From: Nectonema munidae
Taxonomy: Eukaryota; Nematomorpha; Nectonematoida; Nectonematidae
Direction of reading: 5' to 3'
Length of the DNA stretch: 64,000 nt
Assembly (NCBI GenBank): GCA_030549495.1
Contig: JAUIRK010000926.1
Span: 124,001-188,000 of the forward strand
The position numbers and the translations under genes are program-made. The notes below the pieces were generated by a model. It was not told where the DNA came from, did no database searches, and saw only the letters and a program-made list of their open reading frames with translations. Positions 46,792 through 58,960 of this stretch are shown in pieces (position 1 is the stretch's first letter; each line of letters opens with the position of its first letter).

Positions 46792-47109
46792 TTAAAAATT
46801 ATTAAAAAGGAGAATGGTGTCGCGGAAGAACGACAACGAAGAAGAGGCGCGGAACTTCGCCTTCATTTCATTGTTGCACTTTAGCTCCACCAAATCCATC
46901 TGCAGGTAGGCAGTGGCGTCTTCCAGGGGGAAGTCAAAGGGAGCAGTGAAAAGCTTGATGTCCGCAGCCAGTACCCTGAATCCTGCAAAACGGGAAGCAA
47001 ATTCCTCACGTAGAGAGTTCACGACACTAACGCAAGTGCTCAGTTCCACATTGTCAGGGGCACATGCAGCAAGGCGAGGCAAATGCACGAACTCACCAGA
47101 AGCCAATTG
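46792..47109 (-). pseudogene. hAT transposase C-terminal piece
   Basis: 104-codon open stretch inside the element 46347-47828. ASGEFVHLPRLAAC, EFASRFAGFRVLAADIKLF, APFDFPLEDATAYLQMDL and NNEMKAKFR correspond to the region before the hAT dimerisation domain. It ends at a stop before the dimerisation domain proper, so it is not a functional transposase. Confidence 0.75.
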
Positions 47110-47272
47110 AGCCTCCTATAAGCGCCGTTTAACCTCAAAGACAGTGTTGTGCGCGTACATGTCTGTCACAAGAATGTCTTTGCCTTGCAGCTTCATGTTG
47201 AGTGGGTTCAGGTGCGCCGTGATCTCCGTGAGCAGGGCCAGGCGAACTAGCAACCGCGGATCTGAGAATTGT

Positions 47273-47560
47273 TCAGCGTGGAGTAGGTTCTACTGACGTA
47301 GAATTATGGCAATCTCCTGCTCTAGGTCGCACACCCGAGACAGCATGACCCCCCCCCCCCCGTTTACTTAGCCATCGTACATTACAGAAGTAGAGCAGGT
47401 CGTTGTAGTGCACGTTCACCTCCTCCACCAGTGGCTGGAAATGACGATAATTAAGGCTGGGGGACAGGATGGAGTTGACGACCTTCACCACGACAGACAT
47501 GACACCAATGAGGATGGCAGACTTAGCGCACAGGGACTCTTGGTGCATGATTTAGTGCAT
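47273..47560 (-). pseudogene. hAT transposase middle piece
   Basis: Open stretch reading the HQESLCAKS block and the YFCNVRWLSK block. After RWLSK the frame runs into the homopolymer at 47349-47361 and continues as unrelated Gly/Arg-rich sequence, showing the frameshift. Confidence 0.7.
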
Positions 47561-47836
47561 CTTGTTAATGGGCTGAGTGTATCCAGCGGCTTCACAGTAA
47601 CGCAAAAGCAGCGAAGCGGCGCTCTTCTTCTCACCAACCATCGCCGGCGCACCTTCGGTCGTCCCACACAAAAGGCGCGAGACTTATAATTTATTGGAAT
47701 TTCTTCTCTACTTTTACTGGGAGGTCCACAGACTGGATTGCAATAATAAAGCCTAGTAGGGTGGCGGACCGGACGCTAAGCCTTCGTGGGCCGGATGTAG
47801 CCCGCGGGCCTGAAGTTGCCAACCCCTGATTTAGAT

Positions 47837-47950
47837 TGAAATAACTTGGCAACGAGAAGGCATATCTAGAGATTTACAGCCAAAGGCTTTTTGAGAGGCT
47901 TGCCTTTTGTGTTTAATAACTTATGTTAATTTTTTCATTATAAGTAGAAT
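47837..47950 (-). repeat. LINE leader, part beyond the hAT insertion
   Basis: Continues the repeat interrupted by the hAT element: TGGCAACGAGAAGGCATATC, then TAGAGATTT, matches CGCCACGTGAAGGCAGATC, then TAGAGATTT at about 35310-35333. Confidence 0.65.
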
Positions 47951-48099
47951 TTTATGTAATTTTTTTGCAATTTTGCTAAAAGAGAATACGACAGCTGTAT
48001 TATGTGTTTTAGAATCACTAATTACCTATGTTTTCAAATTTTTAACATTATTTTGCCTTGAATAAATTGCAAAAATTTATTTTTTATACATCTAAGGGT

Positions 48100-48189
48100 A
48101 TACATTAGTAAGGGTAATTTTCGAAGCCATTTTTCATAGAGGGGGGGGGGGGCTATGCCTATGAGGCCTCCCCCTTGGATCCGCCACTG
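48100..48189. mobile_element. hAT right terminus with 12-G run
   Basis: Ends GGATCCGCCACTG (48177-48189); reversed this is CAGTGGCGGATCC, a hAT terminal word related to the 19125 element. A G12 run (48141-48152) pairs with a C-rich tract near the end. The left end was not found. Confidence 0.5.
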
Positions 48190-48499
48190 TAATTCTCTAA
48201 ATAAGGCTTTTTTAACCCAGGTCCCATTTTAGGCCCTTGGAATAATGATTTAGTACCTATCTCTTTTCATCAGACTTCAAAAAGTAAAAGTTTTTCAATA
48301 ATTTTATTTGAAATAATTTTAACATCGATTACAAAAAATTAAACTATTGAAAATTTTCTATTTTATATATTGTATGGGTTTACACATAAATAGCAATTTT
48401 AGGTCCCAGAATTAATCTTAATAAAATTTGGGCCGTTTGTAAAAAAAAATCAACCCTGCTCTAAATATTTGAATTTTGGAGTTTTTTTCTTCCTTAATT

Positions 48500-51095
48500 T
48501 TTATTTTTCGCACTTGCAACAACGAACAATACATATCTCTGACATCACAATTACCACTTCAAATACTCTCAATCTCATATCTAATTGGTTTATCTTAGAT
48601 ATTCCATCAGCTTAAGATCATACCTTCATAACTTTTCAGATTCATATGAACACTACAACTATCAAAAGCTATAACAACACCATAAAATAAAACAACACTC
48701 AGTGGCTCACGTATTTCAACACTCTCAAACACTCACTGCCAACACTACCATCTCTCTCTTCTTACACATCCATCGATAAACCGGCACAATCGCTAAATGA
48801 TCATGTTTCGCATTCCATCTGATCCTCAATTCCAATCAACCCATTTCAAAAAATAACACACGCCTATTTCTCGACACCTGAACTGACGCTGTTAAAAACA
48901 AACTGAAACGCATCATCGAAACCCTAAGAAAATCTTCCATCCCCGCAATCATTTCCATCTCCTCTGCTGCAAAAAAATAATACACACAGGCTTCATGCTA
49001 AAAAGAATGCATGGGTAAAATTCACCAGCCAGCAATAAAACAATCCATGGAACATCATCAATAGACTAACTAAAAAGAAAAAACTTTCTACTCTTCCTGA
49101 AATAATACTTTCCTGCTCAACCGATCATACCACACACTACAACTTTCTATTTCTTTCGACAATCTACCTCCCCCCTGACTCAACCTCTTCTGACCTCCCC
49201 TTTCACCACACAATCCAAGAACACTCTAAAAATATCATACACTCTATCCAAAACCCTACATTTCCTCCAATCTCGCTAAACGAATTAAACACAGCAGTAA
49301 ATTCTCTCAGAACAAATGCCTCACCTAGCTTCGATCATATCTCACTCAAACACATTAAGAAATAAATACACGTTCTAAATAAACATTATTTTAAATGTAT
49401 GCCAGTTTGGAAAATCGGTAAACTCATACCCATTCTTAAACCCAATAAAGATTCAAGCTTCATTCAAAATTGGCAACCAATCACCCTACTACCCATTCTA
49501 GGCAAACTTTTCGAAAAAATCATTTGCAAACGTCTAGTCCACTATATCCTCTCCCGTAACCACATCCAACACACGCAATTTGTATAACTTCCTAAAAAAA
49601 ATCCGGAAACAGCATTATCTTGAATTTCCCTTTCTAATCAGACAACGCTATTAACTCAGCCTGGCATCCTGCCATTATCACAAACTTGCTCACAAATTAT
49701 TTCCTCCTTACATCATCCAATATATTAGCGAATAACATTCAAACCGCTCTTTCATTTTCCAACATCGCTCTTCCCTTTGAATCTGTAAGCTAACCCTCTT
49801 AACTCCCGAAGGAGTATGTCTCTCCGATATCCTCTGCCTAGTTCTCATAGACGCGCTTCTCGATCTCATCTACACCCACACAGACTTCTCTTAATGTTTT
49901 TCAGATGACATGCCATGCAACTCTCAACAAGAAAACCTCACCAAATCCTCTTCATTTCTACTCAAGTTACAGGAAAGTGCAAGCAAACATAAGATATTCT
50001 TCAACTCCAGCAAAACCAGCCTCATTCACTTTACACGCAAACACACAGAACATTTATCCCTTCATTTAAATACCACTATTTCTATACCTGCCTCAAAAAC
50101 TAACAAATATCTAGGACTTAACCTCCAGACCAACCTTAATTTTTCAATTCATAAAAAAAATATAACAAAAACTCTTAGCCACCCTTTTTTTTTAATTAAA
50201 AACGCTATCTTCTATAAATGGGGCCTTGGTTCCAAACATAGCAAATAAATATACTCATCCTTAATCCTCCCAATAATTCAATACGGAATTCATTATTAGG
50301 GCATCTCCAACAACAAAACACCCAACAACCATTTACTTTCTTAACAAAATACACCGTCTTGGACTACTTTGCATCACCAATTCATAGCGTCTACTTCTAC
50401 ACAATGCCTAGAAATTCTAACAAACACCCTACCATTACAACTTCAACTCAAAAAACTATTATCGCTTCATCTTGACATACAACAACTTACTTCCCTATTT
50501 TTTACCGATCACACCGTACAACATGACTCCATCATAATAGCAAAATTCGCACTAATTATTGCTAACTACCTAATTCATTCATCTATACATCAATATCTTT
50601 TAACTCACCCATCTGAACAAAATCTATTTAAAACCACTATATGCAAAAACAATTTTTTTTGCAAAACAATCAATTTCACACCTTCTCTCTAACTCTTCAT
50701 CAACCTCCCTACGTATCTTCACAGAGGCCTCAAAGAAATTGTTCAGTTCTTCCTTTGCTTACACGTTCTTCAAAGGCTCTTCTATTGGCCTCTTTCACAC
50801 GCATTGCTCTCGATTAAATCATCTACTTTCAATCTTCGAATGCAAAATCTTGAGCCTTTTACACGCCTGCACTACGATTACCGACAACATTAATTACCTT
50901 CATCTCCGTTTCTTTACCGATGCACAAAACATAATCCACGATTTCTCTATCACATCACATCCCTTTTCCCTCCTTCCAACTTGCCTCCTGCATTATCAAT
51001 CTTACAAAACGTTTTCACATACATTTATGCTGGTGTCCTGCTCACCTAAACATACCTACATATATAAAATAAATAAAAATACATATATATAATAA
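48500..51095 (+). mobile_element. decayed non-LTR retrotransposon, G-poor plus strand
   Basis: RT remnants in order: KLIPILKPNKD and WQPITLLPILGKLFEKIICKRL (about 49420-49535), a domain around 49640-49880 in broken frames, then NSSKTSLIHFTRK and NKYLGLNLQTNLNFS (49990-50150). A 3' region to about 51060 with ALLHACT/ITDNINYLHLRFFTDAQN-type words (about 50870-50935) may be an RNase H domain. No endonuclease was recognised upstream. Stops are frequent. The plus strand is strikingly short of G across the whole element. It ends in an (ataaa)n-like tail near 51065-51095. Confidence 0.7.
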
Positions 51096-52059
51096 AGAAA
51101 AAAGGAAAATAATACCAATTATAAAATTTCTGAGCATCAGTTTGAGAGAAAGAAGCGACTTAAAATATTTTAAATCACTTTGTTATATCTTAGATAATGT
51201 TGTAATTATTTGAAGTATTCTTTTTTAGGATAAAACATTTTAAAAAATTCTTCGAAAGAGTTTTCTATTATGTTTTCATTACTGACAATATTTTAGCTAA
51301 CGTATAAATAGAAAAAATGAAAAATTATAGAACAAAAATTTTAAAAGTATTTAATTTTTGGCTTTTTCTTCACTTCTTCTTTCCTTTTTATATTAATTCT
51401 TAGAAAATGATCAATATTTTTCAAAAATTAAATTAAGGTTTTTTTTTTGTCATTTAATCTTATAGGCATTTTTTCTATATATATTCATTGAGATCCATTA
51501 ATATATAAAGTCTATTTTAGTTAGCGGACAAAAGAAATGTATACAGATCCCAACCCTACACAGCTCAGTTTCGAGGAAAATTCGTCCTTCTTAGTCATCA
51601 AATTTCCTACTCTTTTTAAAGAGTCGGCAAAAATTTAATTTTTTCTTCTCAATAAATTTTTTCTCATTCTTGTTTACCTTATACATAAATTTATTTGATT
51701 ATCTTCAGGACCAAATCTATATTTCCTACTCTTGGTACCTATTCCATCAGATTATTGTTTTGAATATTCATAAAATTATGTTCAAAAAGTTTATTTGGAA
51801 ATATGGTAATATAATAAATTAATTTTACAAGATTTCATAATATATTCTCTAACAATTTTTTTGATTTACATAATTTTACTAAAAATTATGCCTTTTTTTG
51901 CAGCATGGCTTTATTAGTATACAATTTTTTTTTGAACAACTGAACATTATTGACTTAAAAATGGCGAAGCTTGTCTGAAACTTGTAAAGAATTTTATATT
52001 CACTTCATTATTTTAAAAGTATTTAAACGTTGTGTATTAATTTTAAATTGTTTTTCATT
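51096..52059. other. gene-free region between two LINEs
   Basis: AT-rich; nothing recognised. The last part may be the 5' leader of the LINE at 52060. Confidence 0.35.
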
Positions 52060-52104
52060 TAATAATATTTATTAATAATATTTTACTGTATATTTTATGT
52101 ATTA

Positions 52105-53177
52105 TTGCTTATTATGACAACTAATAACACTGAATGGAAATGTGAGAATTGTAGTAATTTTTCGAATCAACAAATTAAATGTGATTCATGCATGTGCTGG
52201 GTATGTTATAAGTGTCAAAGTTTTGATCAATCTCTATTGAAATCTTTAGATAAAAATAGTTCTAAAGGTCTAAGATGGCACTGTATCAAATGTTGTACAG
52301 AAGACCAACCTAATATACATAAATTATACGAAATGATAAAGTCACTTACAAATCAAATAAGTGAACAAAACAGCTATTTGTTGTTTAAAAGAAAGTTTCA
52401 ACATACAGTACAAACCTCTAAATAAACCCACATACTCTCAAATTGCTAGTAAAGAAGTACCTAAAAAAGATAAAGTAATATATCTCAGCTCAAGTAATTT
52501 GAATGTTGAAGAAGTTAAGCAAAAGTCAGCAGCAATTCTCAACAATGTTAAAATAATATCCAACAAATCTACAAAAAACAAATTAAGATTAAGCTTTCCC
52601 GATAAACATAGCTTAGAAAAAGCAGAGAAACTACTCTACAAAAATGAAGATATAAAGATAAAAAAATTAAGACTTTATTACCAAAAATTCCCTTTATTGT
52701 ATCGAAAAATATATCTGACAACTCAATAACTGGCTTTATACTTGAAAAAAACGAAGAAATTAATAAAATGGAAAAACGCTAAATCTTTTATTCACGAAAA
52801 GCATATCAAATGACAGTAAAATTGTAGTATTAAAAATGTCTCCTGAAATAATGTCATTTATAAAGAAAAATAATCTTTCCTTTTATTTTATGCTTGAAGT
52901 CAAAAGAGCCAAACCTTTTTTCTCCCATTTACAGTGTGGAAAATGTTTGATGTTTGGTCATACCACTTCGAATTGTCTAAATTCAGCCATATGTAGATAT
53001 TGTTCTTCCTCACATGAATCGTTTACTTGCCCTTTGAAAAATGAATTATCTGAACACAAATGCCATACCTGCCAAAAACATAATGAGAAAACGACGAATC
53101 ATTCTGCTATGAGTTTCACTTGCCCATATGTACTGAGAGAGATAGATTATGTTAAAAGCATAACTGCCTATGAATAA
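52105..53177 (+). pseudogene. LINE ORF1: PHD finger, RRM-like region, zinc knuckles (frameshifted)
   Basis: Three overlapping open pieces. 52105-52425 has a PHD-type finger: CENCSNF, CDSCMCWVCYKC and a closing WHCIKC. 52426-52727 has a PTYSQIAS block, then a region like the RRM/PRE_C2HC domain of Jockey ORF1. 52836-53177 has knuckles CGKCLMFGHTTSNC and CRYCSSSHESFTC plus a further CHTCQKH. ORF1 proteins bind LINE RNA. Small indels near 52420 and 52740-52830 break the frame. ATG at 52105 is the first Met; a slightly later Met at 52114 is possible. Confidence 0.82.
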
Positions 53178-53197
53178 TAATGGTAATAATTTTATTT

Positions 53198-53987
53198 TGA
53201 CATTTCTAACACGAGTCCTATAAAGAACTCAGAAAACTTTTATTTAGACCATATCCATCCAAATACTTATGAAAATAATTTTTTAAGTTTAAACATCCAA
53301 TCTCTTTGTAGCAAATTTGATGAGTTTGAAATTTTTGTTGAAAGGCTAAATTCACTTTTGAATAATCCTCTTAGTATAATATGTCTCCAAGAAACATGGT
53401 GTTGCGAGGAAAACAAAAAATTTGATTTAAAAAACTATGCTACGTTCAACATCCCGAAGAGGGCTTCCTCACACGGAGGATTAATGTTATTTGCTAATAT
53501 AAACTTATACGTGGAACTTGGTGAAACTGAATTTTCCATTGCGTCATTTGAATATCAGTCATTAATAGTCCATACTACAACTAAAAAACTCATTATACAC
53601 AATATATACAGATTACCTTCAACATCGAAAGAAAAAATTGATATCTTCTTAACCTTTTTTGAAAATTTGCTGTCAAAAATTGATAAAAACTGTGTAAATT
53701 TATTTTGTGGAGATTTCAACTTTGACTTACTCAAAATGTCAAAACGCTTTGTTAGTAGATTTTTCAATTTGATTATCACTCACTACTTTATACCAACAAT
53801 TACCAAACCTACTCGTTTACAATCAAATACTATTATTGATAACTTCTTCATTAGTAACAACTTTGTTAAGTATACAGCTTTGAACTGCATGACTTACTTC
53901 TCCGACCATATCCCAATTTTATTATCATTAGATTTGAAATTGAAAATTTTCAGAGCAGAACATACATACAAAAAAACTGAACGTTAG
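53198..53987 (+). pseudogene. LINE ORF2: apurinic endonuclease domain
   Basis: Open from about 53198 to the TAG at 53985-53987. Motifs in order: LNIQSLCSKFDEFE, IICLQETW (catalytic E), SSHGGLMLF, IIHNIYRLPS, LFCGDFNFDLL, TIIDNFFIS, and SDHIPILLSLD (final D-H). This endonuclease nicks target DNA for target-primed reverse transcription. The stop separates it from the RT 14 bases downstream in another frame; the start is blurred by an indel in a T run near 53190. Confidence 0.82.
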
Positions 53988-54000
53988 AACATTTCAAACT

Positions 54001-55285
54001 TTGGCTGCGAATAGTAATTGGTATTGTAGTTCAGAGTTAGATAACCAAAATCCTGATAGTTTATTTAATCATTTAACGAATAATCTAAATTCCTTAATTA
54101 TGATGTCAACAAGGAATATGATACATAATGAGTACAAACACAATATTAAACCTTGGATTAGCTTTGAAATATTGGACATAATTAAAAAACGTGATAGAGT
54201 TTATCAGAAATACAAAAAAAATAAAAACTTATCAACGAAAAGCCAATTTATAATTTTGAGAAACAAAATAAAATACAAAATACGGAACTCAAAAGAAAAG
54301 TATTTCTCTAACAACTTTGCTAAATGCAACTCAATGCAAAAAGTTTGGTACGAAATAAATGAAGTTATTAAAAATAAGAATAAGACTAAAATATGTATAA
54401 AAGATGGGTTGAATATATTTGATGATTTTGCAGCAGCTAATAAGTTCAATGTATGTTTCACAAACACAATAAATAATTCCAGTTCAGATTATGATATTTC
54501 TTCTCAAAAAAATACACCTGGTTTTTTTGAACTCAATTTTAGCACGTATGAAGAAATACTAGCAATTATTGATGAATTCAAAGATAATAATACAGAATAT
54601 ATATATGGAATATCAATGAAACATATAAAGCATATAAAATACTATTTAAGCGTCCCTTTATCGTATTCTATTAATCTTGCTTTATCAAATAACATGTTTC
54701 CTCACGCTTTAAAAGTACATAAAGTTATACCTATTCATAAAAAAAATGATAAATTTTCAATTGATAATTATAGACTTATTTCCATAATACCAACACTGTC
54801 AAAAATATTTGAAAATTTTATTTATAAACAATTTAATGCATATATAACTTCAATTCAATACATCAATGATTATCAGTTTGGATTTAGAAATAACTACTCA
54901 ACTGAAGTTTATCATTCGTATATAGTGGGAAAAATGATAGAGATATTGGAGAATAAGGACGATGCGGTACTTTTCTTCTTTGACCTTTCAAAAGCCTTTG
55001 ATCGATTAATCCATTCCTCCCTAATCAAAAATCTTTCCAATTGTAATCTGAGTAAAAGTTCACTTGATTTCTTCTCTTCATATCTAAAAAATAGATTTCA
55101 AAAAGTCAAATTAAATGAAACAGTCTCAGACATTCAACGGGTGTTCCTCAAGGATCCATTCTTGCACCAATTCTTTTCAACATCGCCATTAATGATATAT
55201 TTCATATCACAGGACTTTTCTCCTATATCCTCTTTGCTGATGATATTTGCGCATATTTTCCTTTATCTAAAATAAAAAACGACAC
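54001..55285 (+). pseudogene. LINE ORF2: reverse transcriptase, frame-shifted at about 55135
   Basis: 424-codon open stretch. KVIPIHKKND and NYRLISIIPTLSKIFENFI (fingers), YQFGFRNNYSTE, VLFFFDLSKAFDRL with the first catalytic Asp. Near 55135 the frame slips: the PQGS and FADD blocks are in a neighbouring frame (FADD at 55234-55245), while the open frame ends at 55273-55275. It is a complete set of RT catalytic motifs split by one shift. Confidence 0.82.
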
Positions 55286-55559
55286 TTATATTGATTCCAA
55301 TAAGTTAAATTCAGAACTAAATATATTTTTTGATTGGTGTGAAAATAAAAACTTTGTGATAAATAAAGTTAAAACAAAATGTATGAAATCTCTAATAAAC
55401 CAAAAATTGATAAGAGTTTCTTAATTCACACCAAAATAGAAGTAGTAGAAAAATTTAATATATTAACTTGCTTTTAATATATTAAGCTAATATTTATTAG
55501 GCTTAATTATAGATAAGAAACTAAAATTTAATCAACATGTTGAACAAATTGTTTTAAAT

Positions 55560-56090
55560 TTGAACAAAATAATTGGTATACTATATCGTACACGAAATAT
55601 TTTCCCGTTAAATATAAGACTTATAGTTTATAAACATCTTTTTTTATCATATCTAAATTATAGCATATTTAATTGGTACCCCCATAGAAAAAAACGAATA
55701 GAAATTATTCAAAAACGAGCATTAAGAGTAGTTTTCAATCTTAAATATAGAGATCATACTAGTATTATCTTTAGGGAGAATAATCTTTTAAGATTAGAAG
55801 ACTTATTTCATTTAAGAATAGCGGTATTTTTGTTTAAAAATTTACATGAACATTTAAACAACATTTTTGGAAATTTCATCAAATATAAAACAGTTATTCC
55901 TTATGAAACTAGAAATTCTAACTTATCTATTAGAGTTGATTATATGCTGAAAGGTTCCAATATTTCTATCTTTAAAAAAACTAATGAATTCTTTAAAAAT
56001 AATATATTTTTGTTTGATAACTTGGATGTTTCGTTACCTTCCTTTAAAAATAGAATAAAAAATTACCTTTTATCTCTAAACAGAATATAA
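55560..56090 (+). pseudogene. LINE ORF2: C-terminal region
   Basis: 176 codons to the natural stop at 56088-56090. KIIGILYRTRNIFP, YKHLFLSYLNYSIFNW, IEIIQKRALRVVFN and the tail are typical of the Jockey/CR1 post-RT thumb region. The joining part (55290-55560) has several stops and a local duplication of a TATTAA-rich phrase near 55455-55500. Confidence 0.75.
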
Positions 56091-56261
56091 CCTTATTTTT
56101 TACTTTATAATCTTTGTGTAAAAAAAAAAATAAATAAAAATATATTTCTATTCTGAAAAATCTAGTATCGGCCATTTATATATATATTTTTTTGTACTTA
56201 TATAGTGCTGCTTCTTGTGATTTTACTTGTGTTTTCTACTTGTGTTTTCATTATAATAATA

Positions 56262-56290
56262 AATTCTTCTTCTTCTTCTTCTTCTTCTTA
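56262..56290. repeat. (TTC)n microsatellite
   Basis: About eight TTC/TCT units, at the junction between the A-rich LINE tail region and the GC-rich retroelement fragment. Confidence 0.8.
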
Positions 56291-56299
56291 GTATACAAT

Positions 56300-57412
56300 A
56301 AACGCATAATCTCGGGCAGCGAGCATAACACACATAATAGATAATGCCATGGAAGGATCTTTCTGGAATTGAGTGTTTGTCCTTGGTTTGGAAGCATATT
56401 CCGATTGCTCGAGATTTTGTGCTTTGCCGTTGTTGGAAGGTTCGAGACTTGACTCTGGACCTTCTTTGATATCTTCTCGGAGGGTGGACGGGTAATGAGA
56501 AGCTTAGTAAGAAACAAGAAACTGAAGAGAGCCTGTGCGTGGCTGCCCTTAAGTACTCGTTCATCCAGCAGAAGTTGCAGCAATCTTCCCATTAGTGGAG
56601 CAGTTAACGCACTTGGTGTTATGAAGTAGGGGCCAAGTGATTGAAGGTGCTACTTTGTTCGACCAATGAGGAGTCTTTAGGCCTACTACTGGGCGGCTGG
56701 AGGGCAGTCGATTGCCTTCTATCACTATGGCATGTTCTACTCTGTACAGGCTTCGAGGGGCGAGAATCTCGCCAGACGTTCCTTTGTCTTGTGAATGAAG
56801 GACATCATATAATGTTTCGAAGAACGCTGCCCATTCAGTGGAATCCATGGAGATTGTGCAGTCCCAAATTCTCAGGATCTGAGGTTTGAGAGGGAGCTGA
56901 GAGCGAGACGGCTTGTCCGCCGGGTTGTCTTTGGAACTGACGTGGTCCACGGAGTTGCTGAAACCATCGGTCCAGGCGCTTGATGCCTCCAGCCAAAGCA
57001 AGAGGACCGCTTGCTTGAAAGATGTGCTACCAAACCTTCTGATGCACCCGATGGCCACCGTGGAGTCGGAGAAGATCTTCCTGTTGGGTCAAAGGAAGTG
57101 GGCCAAGATGATGGCGAGCAGTTCCAGGTCTGCTATGTTCCAATCCGGGTATCGCACCTGGATCGTCCACTTCGTTTCGTTCTTGACTAGGCCCAGTGCG
57201 CGGTGGGAGGCGTCTACAGGCTCTGCAAGATTGGAGGGGGTTGCCAGGTTCCATAGAGAGAGGATTGTGGAAATGACGTACGGCACCGCAAACAGGACCA
57301 GCTGGTGGTCGCCTGGGTCTTTGCCCCAGTTGTATAACGCGGAGATACAACTTATTTTTTTTTGAAAAGACTTCCATTCTTTTTTTTTAAGAAGAATTGA
57401 AATTTTTCTCAA
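56300..57412 (-). pseudogene. RNase H-bearing retroelement fragment (DIRS-like?), GC-rich
   Basis: The minus strand reads from 57412: a run ending LFAVPYVISTILSLWNL, then VDASHRALGLV (first RNase H Asp), PDWNIADLELLAIILA (Glu), a TGA in frame at about 57082-57084, IFSDSTVAIGC (Asp), and VSSKDNPADKPSR (last Asp). This is an RNase H domain of the kind attached to retroelement RTs; the KDNPAD-PSR ending resembles DIRS-type elements. A WAAFFETLYDVLH region and a Ser/Pro-rich part follow toward 56300. The RT itself is lost. The segment is far GC-richer than its neighbours, suggesting a recent arrival or different source. Confidence 0.6.
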
Positions 57413-57955
57413 ATAACTTCAATTGATTAAAAATTTCGTTTTATTGTTTGAGTATTTGGTTTCCTAAACTAACAAATAGAATTGTCATAAAAACAAGGAT
57501 GAAAAATTAAACAATCAATTAAACATTTAACACTTTTTTGACCAGGATTGTATGCCAAATTTTTTCTTCTGAGATTGACAAAGTTCACATCGGAGATACA
57601 ATATTTTTCTTATTAAAAGTAAATTTATTAAGTTTTTTAAAAACGTTTTCTTTTTCATTATCTGCGTAACTGTGCCAAATGATTGAGGAAATTTTTAAAC
57701 CTAAAACTTCTTCATTTAATTTATAATTTCCATTCCCAGATAAAGATTTTTTTTCATTTCTTATTCATAAAATATTTGATCTTTCAAAATATTAATTATA
57801 ATTTCATAATTTTTTTGGTTTCCATTCGTTTTAACACATTATTTAGTCATTCTGGATTGTTATTTTTCCAGTTATTGTGTATATACCCAAATTTATATCG
57901 TGGGTCTAACACTTACTTTTTTATTTTAGGTAATAATTTGTGGAAATATGTTTCT
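57413..57955. other. gene-free region, possibly MULE 3' part
   Basis: AT-rich; no motif recognised. It may contain the C-terminal side of the minus-strand MULE remnant that starts further right. Confidence 0.3.
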
Positions 57956-57959
57956 ATTA

Positions 57960-58960
57960 TGCTCTCATAAGCATAAATGATTTCTTCTTTATTTTCATTA
58001 TTTATAGTTGACGTTGAATTTACAAGTCCTGATGGTGAAAATATAAGCTTGAAAATTGGTTAATTGAAGTTTGATTTAATCCAATTTTATCTTTAACATT
58101 GTGTTTTATATTCTCCTCAATGTGCCTTGTACATAAAATTGATTGAGCTTGTGGTAAACATATATCAATTGCACTCATTAGTGCAAGCTCCTGATCGATG
58201 CCAAAAATCAATTGATTCTTTTTTCACATTTGACAAGTCGTAAAAAATACATAATTCAAGTTTAAAAAAACTCTGAATATGTTTGGTTATCAGCAGTAAA
58301 ATGTATAAAAATGGAGGAAAGAAAATGACAGATTCATCCCTACAACTTGACAAAATGTTCTGATCTCTAAAGACATGTTGTAATCAAACATGAACTCAAA
58401 TGATCAGTTCTATCTATTCCTAAAATGGAATATTTATTTCTTTGATAAAAAAAATTTCATATAGAGTAGCTGAGAGTCTGTGTAGGAATTAATACTTGGA
58501 CTTCTTCCAGTGTTTTGAGAAAATCATGGGTAGTAGCTAAATTAAGTATATATTGTAACTCATCAGCCATATTTTGTGATGGAAGGGAGTTATTTTTTGA
58601 AATTGTGTATTTCAAGTTATAAATATATTTTGAATCTATAGGAATATGTTTTTCTGATATGATCTTCCAAGATAAATTGATGTCTCTCTTCTAAATCAGT
58701 GTAGCCAAGAAATTTACCTTTTTTTGTTGAATAATATCTGTGCAAAACAATAATGTTTTCAATTGTGGCCCGGGGGTTTAAAATTACTTTGCTATCTTTA
58801 TAAATTTTAAAATAAAGTTCATCTTTATTTTTAAAAACAAACTCTATGGAGTTTGTTTTTGTTTCACAAAATGATAATTTTTACTAGATAAACCTTTCCA
58901 GACACCAAAATTGTAAGGGAATATATTTCTTTTATAGGAATTTATTTTCTTTACAATGAA
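57960..58960 (-). pseudogene. decayed MULE-type transposase
   Basis: The minus strand in broken frames has ENIIVLHRYYSTKKGKF and LGYTDLEERHQF (about 58780-58690), MADELQYILNLATTHDFLK (about 58575-58515), a YILLLITKHIQ segment (about 58300), then IFGIDQELALMSAI and AQSILCTRHIEENIK (58211-58090). The (F)GxDxExAL ... LLCxRHxxxN pattern is the MULE DDE signature, with the second catalytic Asp in GID. Stops and shifts occur throughout. Terminal repeats were not located. Confidence 0.65.

Larger units (their letters stand above)
46347..47828 (-). mobile_element. hAT element (GTF2IRD2/EPM2AIP1-type), 1,482 bp, internally deleted
   Basis: The ends CAGGGGCGGGCAAC and (reversed) CAGGGGTTGGCAAC are terminal inverted repeats. 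A perfect 8-bp target duplication atttagat lies at 46339-46346 and 47829-47836. The minus strand carries the C-terminal half of a hAT transposase of the type domesticated in vertebrate GTF2IRD2/EPM2AIP1: IMHQESLCAKS (about 47555), NYRHFQPLVEEVNVHYNDLLYFCNVRWLS (about 47450-47365, cited here as two halves of one block), LASGEFVHLPRLAAC (47105), and YLQMDLVELKCN near 46880. The BED finger and N-terminal half are missing. A 13-C run (47349-47361) shifts the frame. It is markedly GC-richer than its surroundings. Confidence 0.92.
52060..56150 (+). mobile_element. near full-length Jockey/CR1-like LINE, inactivated
   Basis: A two-ORF non-LTR retrotransposon of about 4.1 kb. ORF1 has a PHD-type finger, an RRM-like segment and CCHC knuckles. 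ORF2 has an AP endonuclease and reverse transcriptase ending at 56090, followed by an A-rich tail with (taaa) units (56120-56145). The order, PHD-bearing ORF1 and RT motifs place it in the Jockey/CR1 group. Only a few frame breaks separate the domains, so it is much younger than the other LINEs here except perhaps the 25.4-kb copy. It is AT-rich throughout. Confidence 0.9.
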
